A stretch of 64,000 nucleotides of DNA, taken from NCBI RefSeq assembly GCF_022682495.2, contig NC_071394.1:30290470-30354469 (forward strand), written 5' to 3'. This DNA comes from Desmodus rotundus (Eukaryota; Chordata; Mammalia; Chiroptera; Phyllostomidae). The stretch's first letter is position 1; each line of letters starts with the position of its first letter. The translations under genes were made by a program, and so were the position numbers. Positions 45,525 through 55,083 of the stretch are shown here, in pieces. The notes beneath the pieces are model-generated. The model made no database searches, was not told the origin of the DNA, and saw nothing but the letters and a program-made list of their open reading frames with translations.

Positions 45525-45775
45525 CATTAAGAGTGGGGCCTCTGTAGCCAGGATGCCTGGGTTCAGATGCTGGCTCTGCCATCTGTTATTGGATGACCTT
45601 GAACAAATTTCTTCACCTATTTTTATGCCTCAGTTTCCTCATCTGTTCCCTGGGAATAATAACAGAAGCCACCATGTGGCACTGTTTTAAAGGTTAAATT
45701 TGTTAATATATGCAGGGTCATTAGAGCAATTTGGCACATAGTAAGCCCTCAGTGCTTCTTCAAGTTCCAGTCAGT
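45525..45775 (+). mobile_element. MIR SINE, nearly complete
   Basis: Sense MIR from GGGGCCTCTGTAGCC through CCTGGGTTCAGATGCTGGCTCTGCCA, TGACCTTGAACAAATTTCTTCACC, GCCTCAGTTTCCTCATCTG, to GGCACATAGTAAGCCCTCAG. One of the best-preserved MIRs here. Confidence 0.92.
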
Positions 45776-45800
45776 TCCAGCGAGGGTTTCTACTTTTTTG

Positions 45801-45814
45801 CTGCCCTCTGGTGG
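45801..45814 (-). promoter_or_regulatory. CTCF-type binding motif
   Basis: On the minus strand it reads CCACCAGAGGGCAG, which fits every position of the degenerate CTCF core CCASYAGRKGGCRS. The flank extends it (TGGCCACCAGAGGGCAGCA over 45799-45817), close to the long vertebrate form. It lies about 25 bases beyond the 3' end of the MIR at 45525-45775, in sequence that is not part of any repeat I recognise. A sequence match does not prove occupancy. Confidence 0.6.
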
Positions 45815-45879
45815 CCAGTGGACATATTGGAGGACTTAAAATGCGAAGTTGACCCCCTGCGTGCTGGACAAAATGCAGA

Positions 45880-45931
45880 TATGATGATGATGGTCACCAT
45901 CATCACCATGCATGAATATGATGATGATGGA
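45880..45931. repeat. GATGAT/ATCATC triplet patch
   Basis: ATGATGATGATGGTCACCATCATCACC with a symmetric centre, then TATGATGATGATGG. Short triplet repeat with inverted symmetry. Confidence 0.85.
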
Positions 45932-45934
45932 AGT

Positions 45935-46025
45935 GCTTGCTCATTATTTCATTCCATCCTCATGGTAACCCTAATGAAGTAGGTAGGAATCATTGTCCCC
46001 TTTGTGTAAAGGAGAAGACTGACGT
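45935..46025 (-). mobile_element. MIR SINE fragment, antisense
   Basis: CATTCCATCCTCATGGTAACCCTAATGAAGTAGGTAGGAATCATTG, then TGTAAAGGAGAAGACTGACGTGG. It matches the inverted MIR middle. Confidence 0.7.
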
Positions 46026-46044
46026 GGAAAAAAATTGCTCAAGA

Positions 46045-46350
46045 TAAACTCTACATGTATTGAAATAAATATCATATGCACTAAAGTAAACCTTATTTGT
46101 AGCCAGCGATTCAATTTGAAAGAAATAAAAAATTTATTTGTTTAGTTTAAATTCAGTTCATGGTATATTTTGATCTGATTTTGTTCCAGTTCAATAGTTT
46201 CATAAAACGTATAGTTTTGGCTTCAAATCAAACTTCTTGGGTAGTTTTTTTTTTCCTTTTCCCCCAGGGAAGGTTGGTTCAATTCATGGTTTAGTGAAAC
46301 ATTAACATTTGGGTTCAGTTCTATTTGAATTTTGGTTTGGAGTAGAATTT
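46045..46350. mobile_element. Possible hAT-type transposon relic
   Basis: Repeated GTTCAGTTC/GTTCAATTC/TTCCAGTTCAA motifs (about 46155, 46187, 46277, 46311) are reminiscent of ends of the hAT-Tip100 Zaphod/Arthur group, which are rich in such hexamers. The body is not recognisable. Weak. Confidence 0.25.
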
Positions 46351-47084
46351 AGATTGATGGACATATGCAGGAAATAGCCAATGGCTAACAAGAACGCACT
46401 GTGCCTGCTTCATCAAAAACATTTCCAATGTCACCCAAGTAAATTCAATAAAAATTAACAATAACAACAATGAATATTTCCAGGCCCGTCTTTGCTGAAC
46501 CTGTATGATGTCTGGTTCTCTTGTCCTGAGTTGGAATAACACTGCTAAACACAGTAGTGAGTGGTAGTTTTGCAACACCGACACATGGTCTCACTTTGCT
46601 GGATAGATTTATAAACTCAAAAGTCCGTGAATTTTGTGACACATTCATTTTAAAGAATTGTACATACAGATGGATGGAATTTGGAGGTGCCACGCTTCTT
46701 GCACTTGTCTTGTTCTTATTATAACTGTGTAAACAGTGTGTACTTATGACAACTGTTTTGAATATGCGTAATATCTCACCGGTAAGTTATTTTTGATTTT
46801 AAAGATTTTCTTAATTCTGAAGCTCAACTTCATTATACTCAGGGTCCAAAATAATTTTTGAGAGAATTGGGTTCTCAATTTTATAATAAAATTTAACAGA
46901 CAAATAGGACTTGCTTTATGGAAATGTGTTTATAGTCAGCATAGCTGGAACATGTCTATTCTATTAAGAAAGAGAAGCCTAAATTAAGGTTTTGTTTTGT
47001 ATTGGGATAGTGGTTGTTGGTTTTAGAGCATCACTAAGGAAGCTGGAATCTGAGAGTATGAGTTGAATCAATCTTTGTGAAATA
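46351..47084. other. Unassigned interval
   Basis: No gene or repeat recognised. Overlapping minus-strand frames at 46321-46693 have no domain. Confidence 0.4.
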
Positions 47085-47285
47085 GCAATTGTAGTAATAT
47101 TTATTGGGCACAGACTGTATGCTAACCAAGTCATATAGGTACTATAATTATTTCCATTTAATAGCTAAGAACAATTAAGTTTAGAAGACTAGAGTAACTT
47201 GTCCAAGGTGTGCCAGTTAGCAAGAATCATATTTTGAACTCATGCTAATTCATAATTCAATCACTTAACCATCATAGCAAATTTG
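47085..47285 (-). mobile_element. MIR SINE, antisense
   Basis: TATTTATTGGGCACAGACTGTATGCTAACC, then ATTTCCATTTAATAGCTAAG, then GTAACTTGTCCAAGGTGTGCCAGTTAGC and TTTTGAACTCATGC. Inverted MIR with mutations. Confidence 0.8.
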
Positions 47286-48594
47286 CAGGTAGTTAGGAAT
47301 TGGGTACAAATATAAATTAAGATCAAGGCAAAGCAGAAATACAGACACCAAGCAGACAAGCAAAATTGAGGGCATGTGCAGCAACCAAGAGTCAAGAGAA
47401 GTCAAGGGTCAGAACCTTTTCATGTGGATGAAAACCAGAGAGGGGGGAAACTAGTCTGATGATAAAAAAAAAAGTAAACTTAACAAACAAGGGGGCTAGA
47501 AAACAACTGTAAGGCCTTGGGCACAAAGGACTCTTGATTGAAAGGCATCTTCCATTTTCTCTCCAGACGCCATCAGCCAAGATAGAAACCAACTCAATAT
47601 TGTGCTCATTAAGGCCAATCATAGAAGAAAGTGAGTAGGATCATCCTGCTTGAGTACATGTGTGAACTCAGAGATACAATCAGGTTTAAAATTAGCTTAA
47701 GGTGGGGTGTGGAACAATATTTTTTTGGTTATATATCATCAAGTTAAATTCCCTCCTCAAAGCAAAAATTTCTTTTACAGCATCTCTGATTAGGTTGTCC
47801 AGATCTCTGCCTGGACATCTCCTGGAGTGGCGAGTTTGCCGCCTTCTAGCCATCCCCATCCTTTTGTAACATTCTCATTGCTGGAATGTTCTTTCTTGTA
47901 AGAATTTTATCTACATAACTGCTCTTCATTGTCCTGCTGCTGTCCCTGTGGTCACCCAAGAAGACAACTTTTTTTCTCTACGTGAAAACCTGTAAGAGAT
48001 GAAAATATTTAAAAACACCTAAAATACAAAGTCTTCAGAGATTAAAAAATAAGCACAAATCCACAGCTTACAGAGGAAAGAACTCCACGCAGGAAGAGAT
48101 GCCATGCCCAACAAGGTCTGTTTCAACTTCCACCCCACCCCCAGAAAAGTTCACCCTCCGAGATATCACAATTATGCCAAGTCTCAAGCAATGCCCTGCT
48201 GTCTTTGCAGAACCACCAAGAGTTAACAGTGATTTCTTATTCTCACTAGTGCTATGGAGACAAGCTAGCATTTCTCAAAAATAAATATATTGAGACAGAG
48301 GAAAAAAAGAAAAAAGTACAAACACAGATGATGAGTGTATAATCAACAGACATCAGCCACAAATTTGGCTGGTATTTCCTCCCAACCAGGGTGCCCCCCT
48401 CTGCGTGCTCTCTCTAAGGCTGGCAAGGGGAGGCTGCAAGGGAATCATACGACCTTCCTTCTGAAGGACTGTGGCAGTGTTCCATCATATGTGGCGGTGG
48501 GAACTGCTGTGTTTTGTGTTCCATTAGGTGGAAGGATGCAAAGTGGTCATTACTTCTACTGACAAAAGGCAACTAGGAAAATCAACCTTGTAAG
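47286..48594. other. Unassigned interval
   Basis: A nine-A run at about 47464-47474. Mirror-image frames at 48068-48284 on opposite strands. Nothing recognised. Confidence 0.4.
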
Positions 48595-48695
48595 GCCCTT
48601 TCTATGGGTCTCTTAATCCTCAAAGTAACCTAGTAAGGTAGCAGGCATTATGAAACCCATTTTAAGGGTGGGAAAGAAACTGAGGCTCATAGCTA
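48595..48695 (-). mobile_element. MIR SINE fragment, antisense
   Basis: CTTAATCCTCAAAGTAACCTAGTAAGGTAGCAGGCATTATGAAACCC, then GGAAAGAAACTGAGGCTCATAGC. Confidence 0.75.
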
Positions 48696-48904
48696 ACAAT
48701 AATAATAAAAATATAATTAAAACATAATAAGATGACATCATTTACTGAGTGATTTCTATCATGTATTATAATATGTGATAGTAGTTACATATAGCAATAA
48801 CTTAACGTGTTCTCTTCACTCATTTAATCAATAAGCATTATGTAATTTATAGCCAGTATGTGGTCACACTGGAATTTGAAAGCAATCAAATTTCAGTGCA
48901 TATA

Positions 48905-49260
48905 GATTGAATATCTATTGGTAAGCCAGGCGTTATGCTAAGCACTATATTTAATCAACAAAATATAGTCTCACTTTCAAGGAATTTACCATCCAATATC
49001 CGAGACCAACAAATAAATAAGCAATTACAGTATTGTATGATGATATAATACCATGTGGATTGTAAAGGCCACATTTCTTCTCCTCCAAGATACTTAGAGA
49101 CAGTAAATCTGAAAACGTGCCCACAGCTCCTCGGGCTGGGCTCCAAGGAATTTTTCTTTTTAACACCACTGGACCATGCAGGGCCCCCTGCTTACCCTGC
49201 ACAGTGTGGTCAAGGAGAGGACAGAGTGGCGGTGAAGGTGGCAGTGTGGTGCCTGGAAAT
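48905..49260 (-). mobile_element. L2 3' region, antisense
   Basis: TTGAATATCTATTGGTAAGCCAGGCGTTATGCTAAGCAC, TTTCAAGGAATTTACCATCCAATATCC, ...AGACCAACAAATAAATAAGCAATTACAGTATTGTATGATG. Good inverted L2 tip; the later part (after 49060) is less certain. The 115-142-residue frames at 48951-49483 cross this repeat on both strands and are not genes. Confidence 0.7.
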
Positions 49261-50084
49261 AGAAGAAGGCATGGACTTGGAAGCGGCTGCTTGGCCACGT
49301 GTGTGTGCAGGGACTTCCAGACAGCTGAGCCCTTCCAGTGAACTGCTCACCAAGGTACGAGTGAGCCCTTCTGCAGGGCACCGGAGAACTGGCGGGGACT
49401 GGGGTGGGGGGCGGGGCCTGGGAGTGGGGGGCGGGCAACTGGAGGAAACTGGCGTGCTGTGGTTCTCAAAGACAGAAACATAAATTTTTTTTCATTAAAA
49501 CAATCTTGAAATTGTTGGCAAGCTCATAAAAAGGATTAGTTAGAGCCGTCTTGGGGCAGCTTTTCTTTGAGTTCAGTTTATTAATGTACATTTTTACGTG
49601 GCTTTTTATTAAGAAACATATGGTACTTTAGGCCATTTAACACCAAGGAAAAAGCTTCATAAAGAAACATTCTGAACACCAATATAATGTAAACTTGTAC
49701 TGCTGCATTTTACAGAAAAGCAAGTTATTGGAAGATCTGTGAACAATTTCTAATGTTCATCAACGAGATATTTTATCCTCATTTAGAAATACATACCAAG
49801 TGTTTCAAAAAGGGAAAGAAGAATCTGGGTAGAAAAGGATGTGTTTGTGTTGAAGGAGGATGGAATTTGACAATAGGGTTTTTTTAAATTATATATATTC
49901 TCCCTTCCCCCAAATGACTTATTGACCTTTCGAGGTGTTTTGTTAAAGCAGCTAAGGAGAATGTCTTATGTAGTTTGAATTTAGGGCAAGATCCCATAAA
50001 ATGAGATCCTTCCAAAACTATTCTTTGCTAAGAAATGCAAGCTAATTAGAACAAGGGCCTTCAGGTTGAACTCATTTGCCTTTT
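49261..50084. other. Unassigned interval with G-rich island
   Basis: GC-richer over 49040-49440, with GGGGCGGGGCC-type GC-box character and several G runs (next entry). Then A/T-rich to 50060. No exon seen. Confidence 0.4.
49394..49435 (+). other. G-quadruplex-prone G-rich island
   Basis: Seven runs of three or more G within 42 bases (GGGG, GGGG, GGGGGG, GGGG, GGG, GGGGGG, GGG), with a GGGGCGGGGCC Sp1-type core. Ample for a quadruplex on the plus strand. Confidence 0.8.
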
Positions 50085-50339
50085 TTTTTTCCTTCTCCTT
50101 GCTGGAGCCTGGTTCAGAGTGCCAGACTCGGAGGCAAGAGAACTCTCAAAGGAACAGTAGCCAACCTGAACAAAACATCTGCTGGAAGTATTCCCGTCTC
50201 ACCGTCTGTTCTCTCTGGGATTCACTGCCAATGCCATCCTGTCACCCATCCTGGAGGCAGCCATCCAGGACCATATGCCAGGGACTGGGACTGTGAACAC
50301 TAACCCCAAAGACAGTGTGCAGCTGATCGTGGGCTACTA
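50085..50339 (+). pseudogene. Coding-like stretch, unidentified, possible exon or pseudogene relic
   Basis: A pyrimidine tract (TTTTTTTTTTCCTTCTCCTTG) precedes a region that reads open in more than one frame. The frame ending at 50337-50339 reads ...FTANAILSPILEAAIQD... and ends ...DSVQLIVGY-stop. A second frame upstream contains TLKGTVANLNKTSAGS. If both are real, one frameshift separates them. I recognise no family. The two 75-76-residue frames here are the competing readings. This may be chance; evidence is composition only. Confidence 0.2.
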
Positions 50340-50412
50340 ATGGAAGGGCTGGAGAGACCAATGAAATTATAGCCTACTGGGGTCACTTAGGTGGCAGTTT
50401 GTGTCAGGAAAG

Positions 50413-50420
50413 CCCTGTAT
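50413..50420. repeat. 8-bp target-site duplication, left (MER20)
   Basis: CCCTGTAT, identical to 50638-50645. Confidence 0.9.
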
Positions 50421-50637
50421 CAGTGGTTCTCACCTGGGGGAGTTTTTGTCACTCAAGGGCATTTGGCAATAATATGGGGAGACATTTCTGCATGTCACAA
50501 CTGAGAGGGTATGTTACTGGGATCTAGTGAGTAGAGGCCAAAAGTGCTGGCAGATACCCTGGAATGCGCAGGATACCCCCTACACCGAAGACTTACCCAG
50601 GCCCAAATGCCGGGACAGCTGCTGTGGAGATACCCCG
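50421..50637 (+). mobile_element. MER20 (hAT-Charlie) non-autonomous DNA transposon
   Basis: It opens with the diagnostic CAGTGGTTCTCACCTGGGGG and proceeds through GGCATTTGGCAATAATATGGGGAGACATTT, GGGATCTAGTGAGTAGAGGCC, ATACCCTGGAATGCGCAGG and ACTTACCCAGGCCCAAATG. It ends GAGATACCCCG, a diverged partner of the start. The exact 8-bp CCCTGTAT duplication is what hAT elements create. About 217 bases, the usual full length of MER20. Non-coding. MER20 copies are known to serve as uterine and other enhancers in placental mammals (established for the family, not shown here). Confidence 0.97.
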
Positions 50638-50645
50638 CCCTGTAT
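50638..50645. repeat. 8-bp target-site duplication, right (MER20)
   Basis: CCCTGTAT, identical to 50413-50420. Confidence 0.9.
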
Positions 50646-50739
50646 TAACGCAGGGACGTGCCTGCTGGGGATTGGGCTGTGTACAATGAAGTGAGGGTGC
50701 TATTTTCATTTTTCTGCTCTGTCCGGAAGAGTACCAGAA

Positions 50740-50769
50740 GCACACCTGAGCACACGTGAGCACACCTGA
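50740..50769. repeat. 10-bp tandem repeat, three copies
   Basis: GCACACCTGA, GCACACGTGA, GCACACCTGA in direct succession. The unit contains E-box-type hexamers (CACCTG, CACGTG). Confidence 0.95.
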
Positions 50770-52214
50770 GTGTCCTGGAAGGCACTAAGTCAACTCTATT
50801 CACCTTGCGGTGGCGGTAGGTAGTATAGACATTCCAGATACAAGTATACCTTTTTTATTGCTCTTCCCTGTGTTGCGCTTCACAGAAAATTGACAGTTTG
50901 TGGCAACTCGATGTCAAGCAAACCTATCAGCACCATTTTCCAACAGCGTGTTCTCACTTCCTGTCTCTGTGCCACATTCTGGTAAATGGCACAATGTTTC
51001 CAACTTTTTCGTGATTATTGTATTTGTCGTGGTGATCTGTGGTGAGTGATCTTTGATGTTACTATATTACACGTTTGCGGATGCCACAAACTGCGCCCAT
51101 GAAAGGTGGCTTACTTAAATCAATAGACGTGGTAATGTCGGGTGTGCAGACTGCTCTGCGGACCAGCCATTTCCCCAACTCTCACCCTCTCCTCCCGCCT
51201 CGCTCTTCCCTGAGGCACAACGGTATTAAAACTAGGCCAATTAATAGCTCTACAGTAACCCCCAAGCATTCAATTGAAAAGAGTTGCGTGTCTTAATTTA
51301 AATCAATAGCTAGAAATGATTAAGCATGTCCAAAGCCACGACAGGTTTAAAGCTAGGCCTCTTGTTCCAAACAATCAGCCGAGTCGTGAATGCAAAGGAA
51401 AAGCTCTTGAAGGACATTGAAAGTGCCCCTCCAGTGAACACATAAATAATAAGAAAGCAAAACAGCCTTACTGCTAATATGGAGAACGTTTTAGTGGTCT
51501 GGACTGAAGATCAAACCAGCCACTTTTCCGTAAGCCAAAGCCTAATCCAGAGCAAGGCCCGAACTCTCTTTAATTCCAGGAACACTGAGAGAAGTGAGGA
51601 AGCCTCAAAAAAATAATAATAATAAATAAAGTGGGCAAAGGTTGGCTCATGAGGTCTACATAAAAAGCCATTGTTGCAATATAAAAAGTGCAAGGTGAAG
51701 TAGCAAGTGCTATAAAAGCAGTAACAAGTTATCCAGATCTAGCTAAGACAATTAATGAAGGTGGTTACACTAAAAAACAGATTTTCAGTGCAGACACAAC
51801 AACCTTATAATGAAAGAAGATGCCATCTAGGACTTTCACAGCTACATAGAAGTCAGTGCCTGACTTCAAAGCTTCAAAGGACAGGCTACCTCTTTTGTTA
51901 GGAGCTAATGCAGCTTCTGACTTTAAGGTGATGCCCATGCTGATTTGCCATTCTGAGAATCCTAGGGCCCTTAAGAATTATGCTCAATCTACTCTGCCTG
52001 TGCTCGATAAATGGAACAAGAAAGCCTGGATGACAGCACATCTGTTTAAATATAGTTTACTGAATATTTTAAGCCTGCTTTCAGACCTACTTTTCATTAA
52101 AAAAATTCTTTCAAAATATTATTGCTCATTGACAACGTACTTGGTCACCAAAGAGCTCTGATGGAGACATACAATGAGATTAATGTTGTTTTCATGTCTG
52201 CTACCACAACATCT

Positions 52215-52227
52215 ATTCTGCAGAAAT
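52215..52227. repeat. 13-bp target-site duplication, left (Ves SINE)
   Basis: ATTCTGCAGAAAT, identical to 52452-52464. Confidence 0.97.
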
Positions 52228-52451
52228 GTATTTTTTTCAAAGGTTTTTTGGGGTTTTCTTTATTTATTTCTAGAGAGAGGGGAAGGAGGGAGAATGAGAG
52301 GGAGAGAAACATCAATGTGTGGTTGCCTCTTGCACATCTCCAACTGGGACCTGGCTCGCAACCCAGGCATGTGCCCTGACTGGGAATTGAACCAGCAACC
52401 CTCTGGTTAGCAGGCTGGCACTCAATCCTATGAGCCACTACAGCCAGGGCC
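52228..52451 (-). mobile_element. Ves SINE inside Tigger1, reverse orientation
   Basis: On the minus strand: head GGCCCTGGCTGTAGTGGCTC, B box GGTTCAATTCC (plus-strand 52383-52393), CAGTCAGGGCACATGCCTGG, GTTGCGAGCCAGGTCCCAG, CACACATTGATGTTTCTCTCC, a CT-rich tract, then an A-rich tail with AATAAATAAAG. A perfect 13-bp duplication of Tigger1 sequence brackets it, so the event is delimited to the base and post-dates Tigger1 inactivation. The Ves subtype differs from the 39371 copy. The frames across it are shadows. Confidence 0.97.
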
Positions 52452-52464
52452 ATTCTGCAGAAAT
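52452..52464. repeat. 13-bp target-site duplication, right (Ves SINE)
   Basis: ATTCTGCAGAAAT, identical to 52215-52227. Confidence 0.97.
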
Positions 52465-53411
52465 TTTTCAGTCTTATGCTTTAAGAAATACATTTTGTAA
52501 GGCTATAGCTGCCATATATCATGATTCCTCTTACGGATCTGGTCAAAGTAAATTGAAACCTTCTGGAAAGGATTCACCATTCTAGATTCCATTGAGAATA
52601 TTTATGATTCATGGGAAGATGTCAAAATATCAACATTAACAGAAGTTTGAAAGAAGTTGATTCCAAACCTCATGGATGACTTCAGGGGTTCAAGGCTGCA
52701 GGGAGGGAGTAACTGCAGATGTGGTGCAAAGAGCAAGAGCACTAGAGTTAGAAGTGGAGCCTGAAGATGGGACTGAGTTGCTGCAGTCTCACGATGGAAC
52801 TTAAACGGATGAGGAGCTGCTTCTTGTGGATGAGCAAAGAAAGCAGTTTCCTGTGCTGGAATCTACTCCTGGAGAAGATGTTGTGAAGTTTGTTGAAATA
52901 ATAACAAAGGACTTAGAAAATTACAGAACCTTAGTTGGTCAAGCAGAGGCAGTATCTGAGAGGATTGGCTACAGTTCTGAAAGAAGTTCTGCTGTGGGAA
53001 AAATGCTATCAAATAGCATCATGTGCTACAGAGAAATTATGTGGGAAGAGTTAACTGAGGTGGGAAATCTTCATTGCTGTTTTAATTTCAGCAAATGCCA
53101 CAGCCACCCCAACCTTCAGCAGCCCCCTCCCTGATCAGTCAGCAGTACCAACATCAAGGCCAGACGCTCCATTGGCAAAAAGAAGGCTTAGATTATGGCC
53201 ACCATTTTTTGGCAATAAAGTATTTTTTAAATTAAGATATGTACATTTTTAGATAAAATACTATTGCACACTTAATAGACTACAGCATAGTGTAAACATA
53301 ACATTTCTATGCAGTAGGAAACCAAAAAAATTGTGTGATTTGCTTTATTGCCTTATTTGCTTTGTGGCAGTTGTCCGCAAGTGAACGCACAATACCTCTG
53401 AAGTATGTGAG

Positions 53412-53854
53412 CAGCCACCTTAGGAAAGCTGATTGTTGGATCTATTGTATTGTGAAGGCCTTAAAAATAAGACAGCAGAGACATAAAAAGATGGGGAGAG
53501 AAAAAGAAGTTTTGTGCTCTGGTTCCTTAAGATGAAAAGCCTCACCCTCTAGGATGGATGTGCAGACCTAGAGGTGGCTGTGTCTGTGATCGAGGGGAGG
53601 GTTTCAGGGGAAACCATCATCACCACCTCAGATGAGTGGAGGAAGACAAGGCCAGGACAGGGCCTGCTACAGGTCCTCCCTCAGACAACCGTTGCTCTCT
53701 CTCCAGTTCACCCCTTGTGGCTCTCTCACGAGTTCCCTGGCTGACTGAGGAGACTGGCACTCCGGTGGTCAGGAAATTACTGTGCACTGGGCAAGAGGAG
53801 AGTAAATACTCAGTCTACACGATGCTCAGATTTTCTTTGATATAATCTAGCAAT
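53412..53854. other. Unassigned interval
   Basis: No gene or repeat recognised between Tigger1 and the next L2. The 69-residue frame at 53636-53845 has no motif. Confidence 0.45.
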
Positions 53855-54440
53855 AAAATTCACAAATATTCATTCAGCTTCTGCTTTTAGCAAGACAAGG
53901 TCCTGGACTCTGTGGGTGAGATATACAGAAGAATCGATCATGGCCCCTGCCCTCAAAGACTCGTTCTATAGTAGGAGAGACACGCATATCTCCCACACTA
54001 TAGAATATAACTATAATAAAAAACAGATTGTCCTACGTGCTGTAATCGAGATAGTACAAACCAAATGTAGGGAGACAATGGGGCAGGAGAAAATAAATGT
54101 ATTTCAACTGGAAGCATGTGGAAAGACCTCAGAGAGAAAGTGGTGTTTGTACAGAACCTTGAAAGATGGTAGGACTTTGACAGATGGAGAGATTAGTGTG
54201 TGCCCAGAGCTAAAAAAGTGTGTGGACTATTTGGGAAATCACAATTAATGTGCTGTAACTGAAGCAGACAGTACTTTCAGGAGAGCTGCAATGAAGACTA
54301 GAAAAGGTATTTAGCATTGAGCACAGAGGACATGAGTACTAAGGGGTGGAGTTTGCACGTTATCCTATCTGCAGCAGCAAAGTATTTGAAAGTATTTGAG
54401 CAGGGGGCTGATGTAATCAGCTGTTTTCTTCAGACAAAAC
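53855..54440 (-). mobile_element. L2 LINE, antisense
   Basis: Inverted L2 order: CAAATATTCATTCAGCTTCTGC, GACAAGGTCCTGGACTCTGTGGGTGAGATATACAG, ATGGCCCCTGCCCTCAAAGACTCG, GGAGAGACACGCATATC, and later GAGCAGGGGGCTGATGTAATCAG. The 110-residue frame at 53916-54248 is an L2 read-through. Confidence 0.85.
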
Positions 54441-54599
54441 TTTGTTAATAGTACATAAGATAGAATGGAGAGATGGGAGGCTGAACAACCAGGCAGGGAA
54501 CTTTCAAAGCAATTGTTTTTTTTTTTTCCTTCTTTTTAAAGAGACAGTGAAGATGAAACCGAAAGGCCTAGGCCATGTTGCAGAAGCTGGAAGAACAGG

Positions 54600-54830
54600 G
54601 TAGCAGATATGAGCCGGGGCTCAGGGACTCTGTGCTCACATCCACATCCTGACTCTGCTGCTTGGTAACTGTTTGATTTGGGGCAATTTCCTTAACCTCT
54701 TCGTTCCTCAGTTTCCTCATGTGTAAACTATGGCTAATAAACATAATCTTCCTTACAAGGCTGTTGTCAGGAGTTTTTAAGTGTGTTACAGAAAAACACT
54801 CAGGATAGAACTGGAACTGGTTATTAAATT
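54600..54830 (+). mobile_element. MIR SINE
   Basis: Sense MIR: TCCTGACTCTGCTGCTTGGTAACTG, GGGCAATTTCCTTAACCTCTTCG, CCTCAGTTTCCTCATGTGTAAACTATGGCTAATAA, CTTACAAGGCTGTTGTCAGG. Confidence 0.9.
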
Positions 54831-54932
54831 TTCAGGGATTTTGCAAGCTGGTTGACATCACAGTGGTAGCTTGAAATAAGCTGTGGTTGAAATGAATATT
54901 TATGCCATGGAAATTGGCAAATGCTAAAAATA

Positions 54933-54940
<8 letters not shown>

Positions 54941-54967
<27 letters not shown>
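54941..54967. repeat. (AG)n microsatellite
   Basis: About 13 AG units, preceded by an interrupted AAGAGAGATAG lead-in. Confidence 0.97.
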
Positions 54968-54968
<1 letters not shown>

Positions 54969-54984
54969 ATTAAATACCTCTTCT

Positions 54985-55083
54985 ACTTATTAGCTTGGAT
55001 AAATTATTTACCCTTTTTTTTGCCCAAGTTTCTGCATCATAAAATGGGGTAATAGTAGTACCTCCCTTGCCAGATTGAGTTGT
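54985..55083 (+). mobile_element. MIR SINE fragment
   Basis: TTGCCCAAGTTTCTGCATCATAAAATGGGGTAATAGTAGTACCTCCC is the sense MIR 3' half. Confidence 0.75.

Larger units (their letters stand above)
50841..53411 (+). mobile_element. Tigger1 (pogo-type Tc1/mariner) DNA transposon, nearly full length, inactive
   Basis: About 2.35 kb after removing the SINE, close to the 2.4 kb of a complete Tigger1. The left end CAAGTATACCTTTTTTATTG and the right end ...AATACCTCTGAAGTATGTGAG are the diverged terminal inverted repeats. The transposase region (about 51300-53130) is readable in broken frames. It includes the N-terminal helix-turn-helix portion after AATCAATAGCTAGAAATG, the catalytic-domain stretch around GGTGGTTACACTAAAAAACAG, ...CTTAAGAATTATGC, and the segment coding [18 protein letters not shown] sequence near 52020. 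Multiple stops and frameshifts kill it. A fragment-level reading frame at 52826-53134 covers the C-terminal part. TA precedes the left end; the right TA has mutated to CA. A Ves SINE interrupts it at 52228-52451. Confidence 0.95.

Noticed and set aside
49055..49483. The longest frame, 142 codons plus, with overlapping frames on the other strand
   Set aside because: It crosses an antisense L2 and a G-rich island, has no domain, no splice signals and competing frames of similar length on both strands.
52826..53134. 102-codon frame as a domesticated transposase gene
   Set aside because: It is one fragment of a Tigger1 whose other transposase parts carry stops and frameshifts and a SINE; nothing suggests selection.
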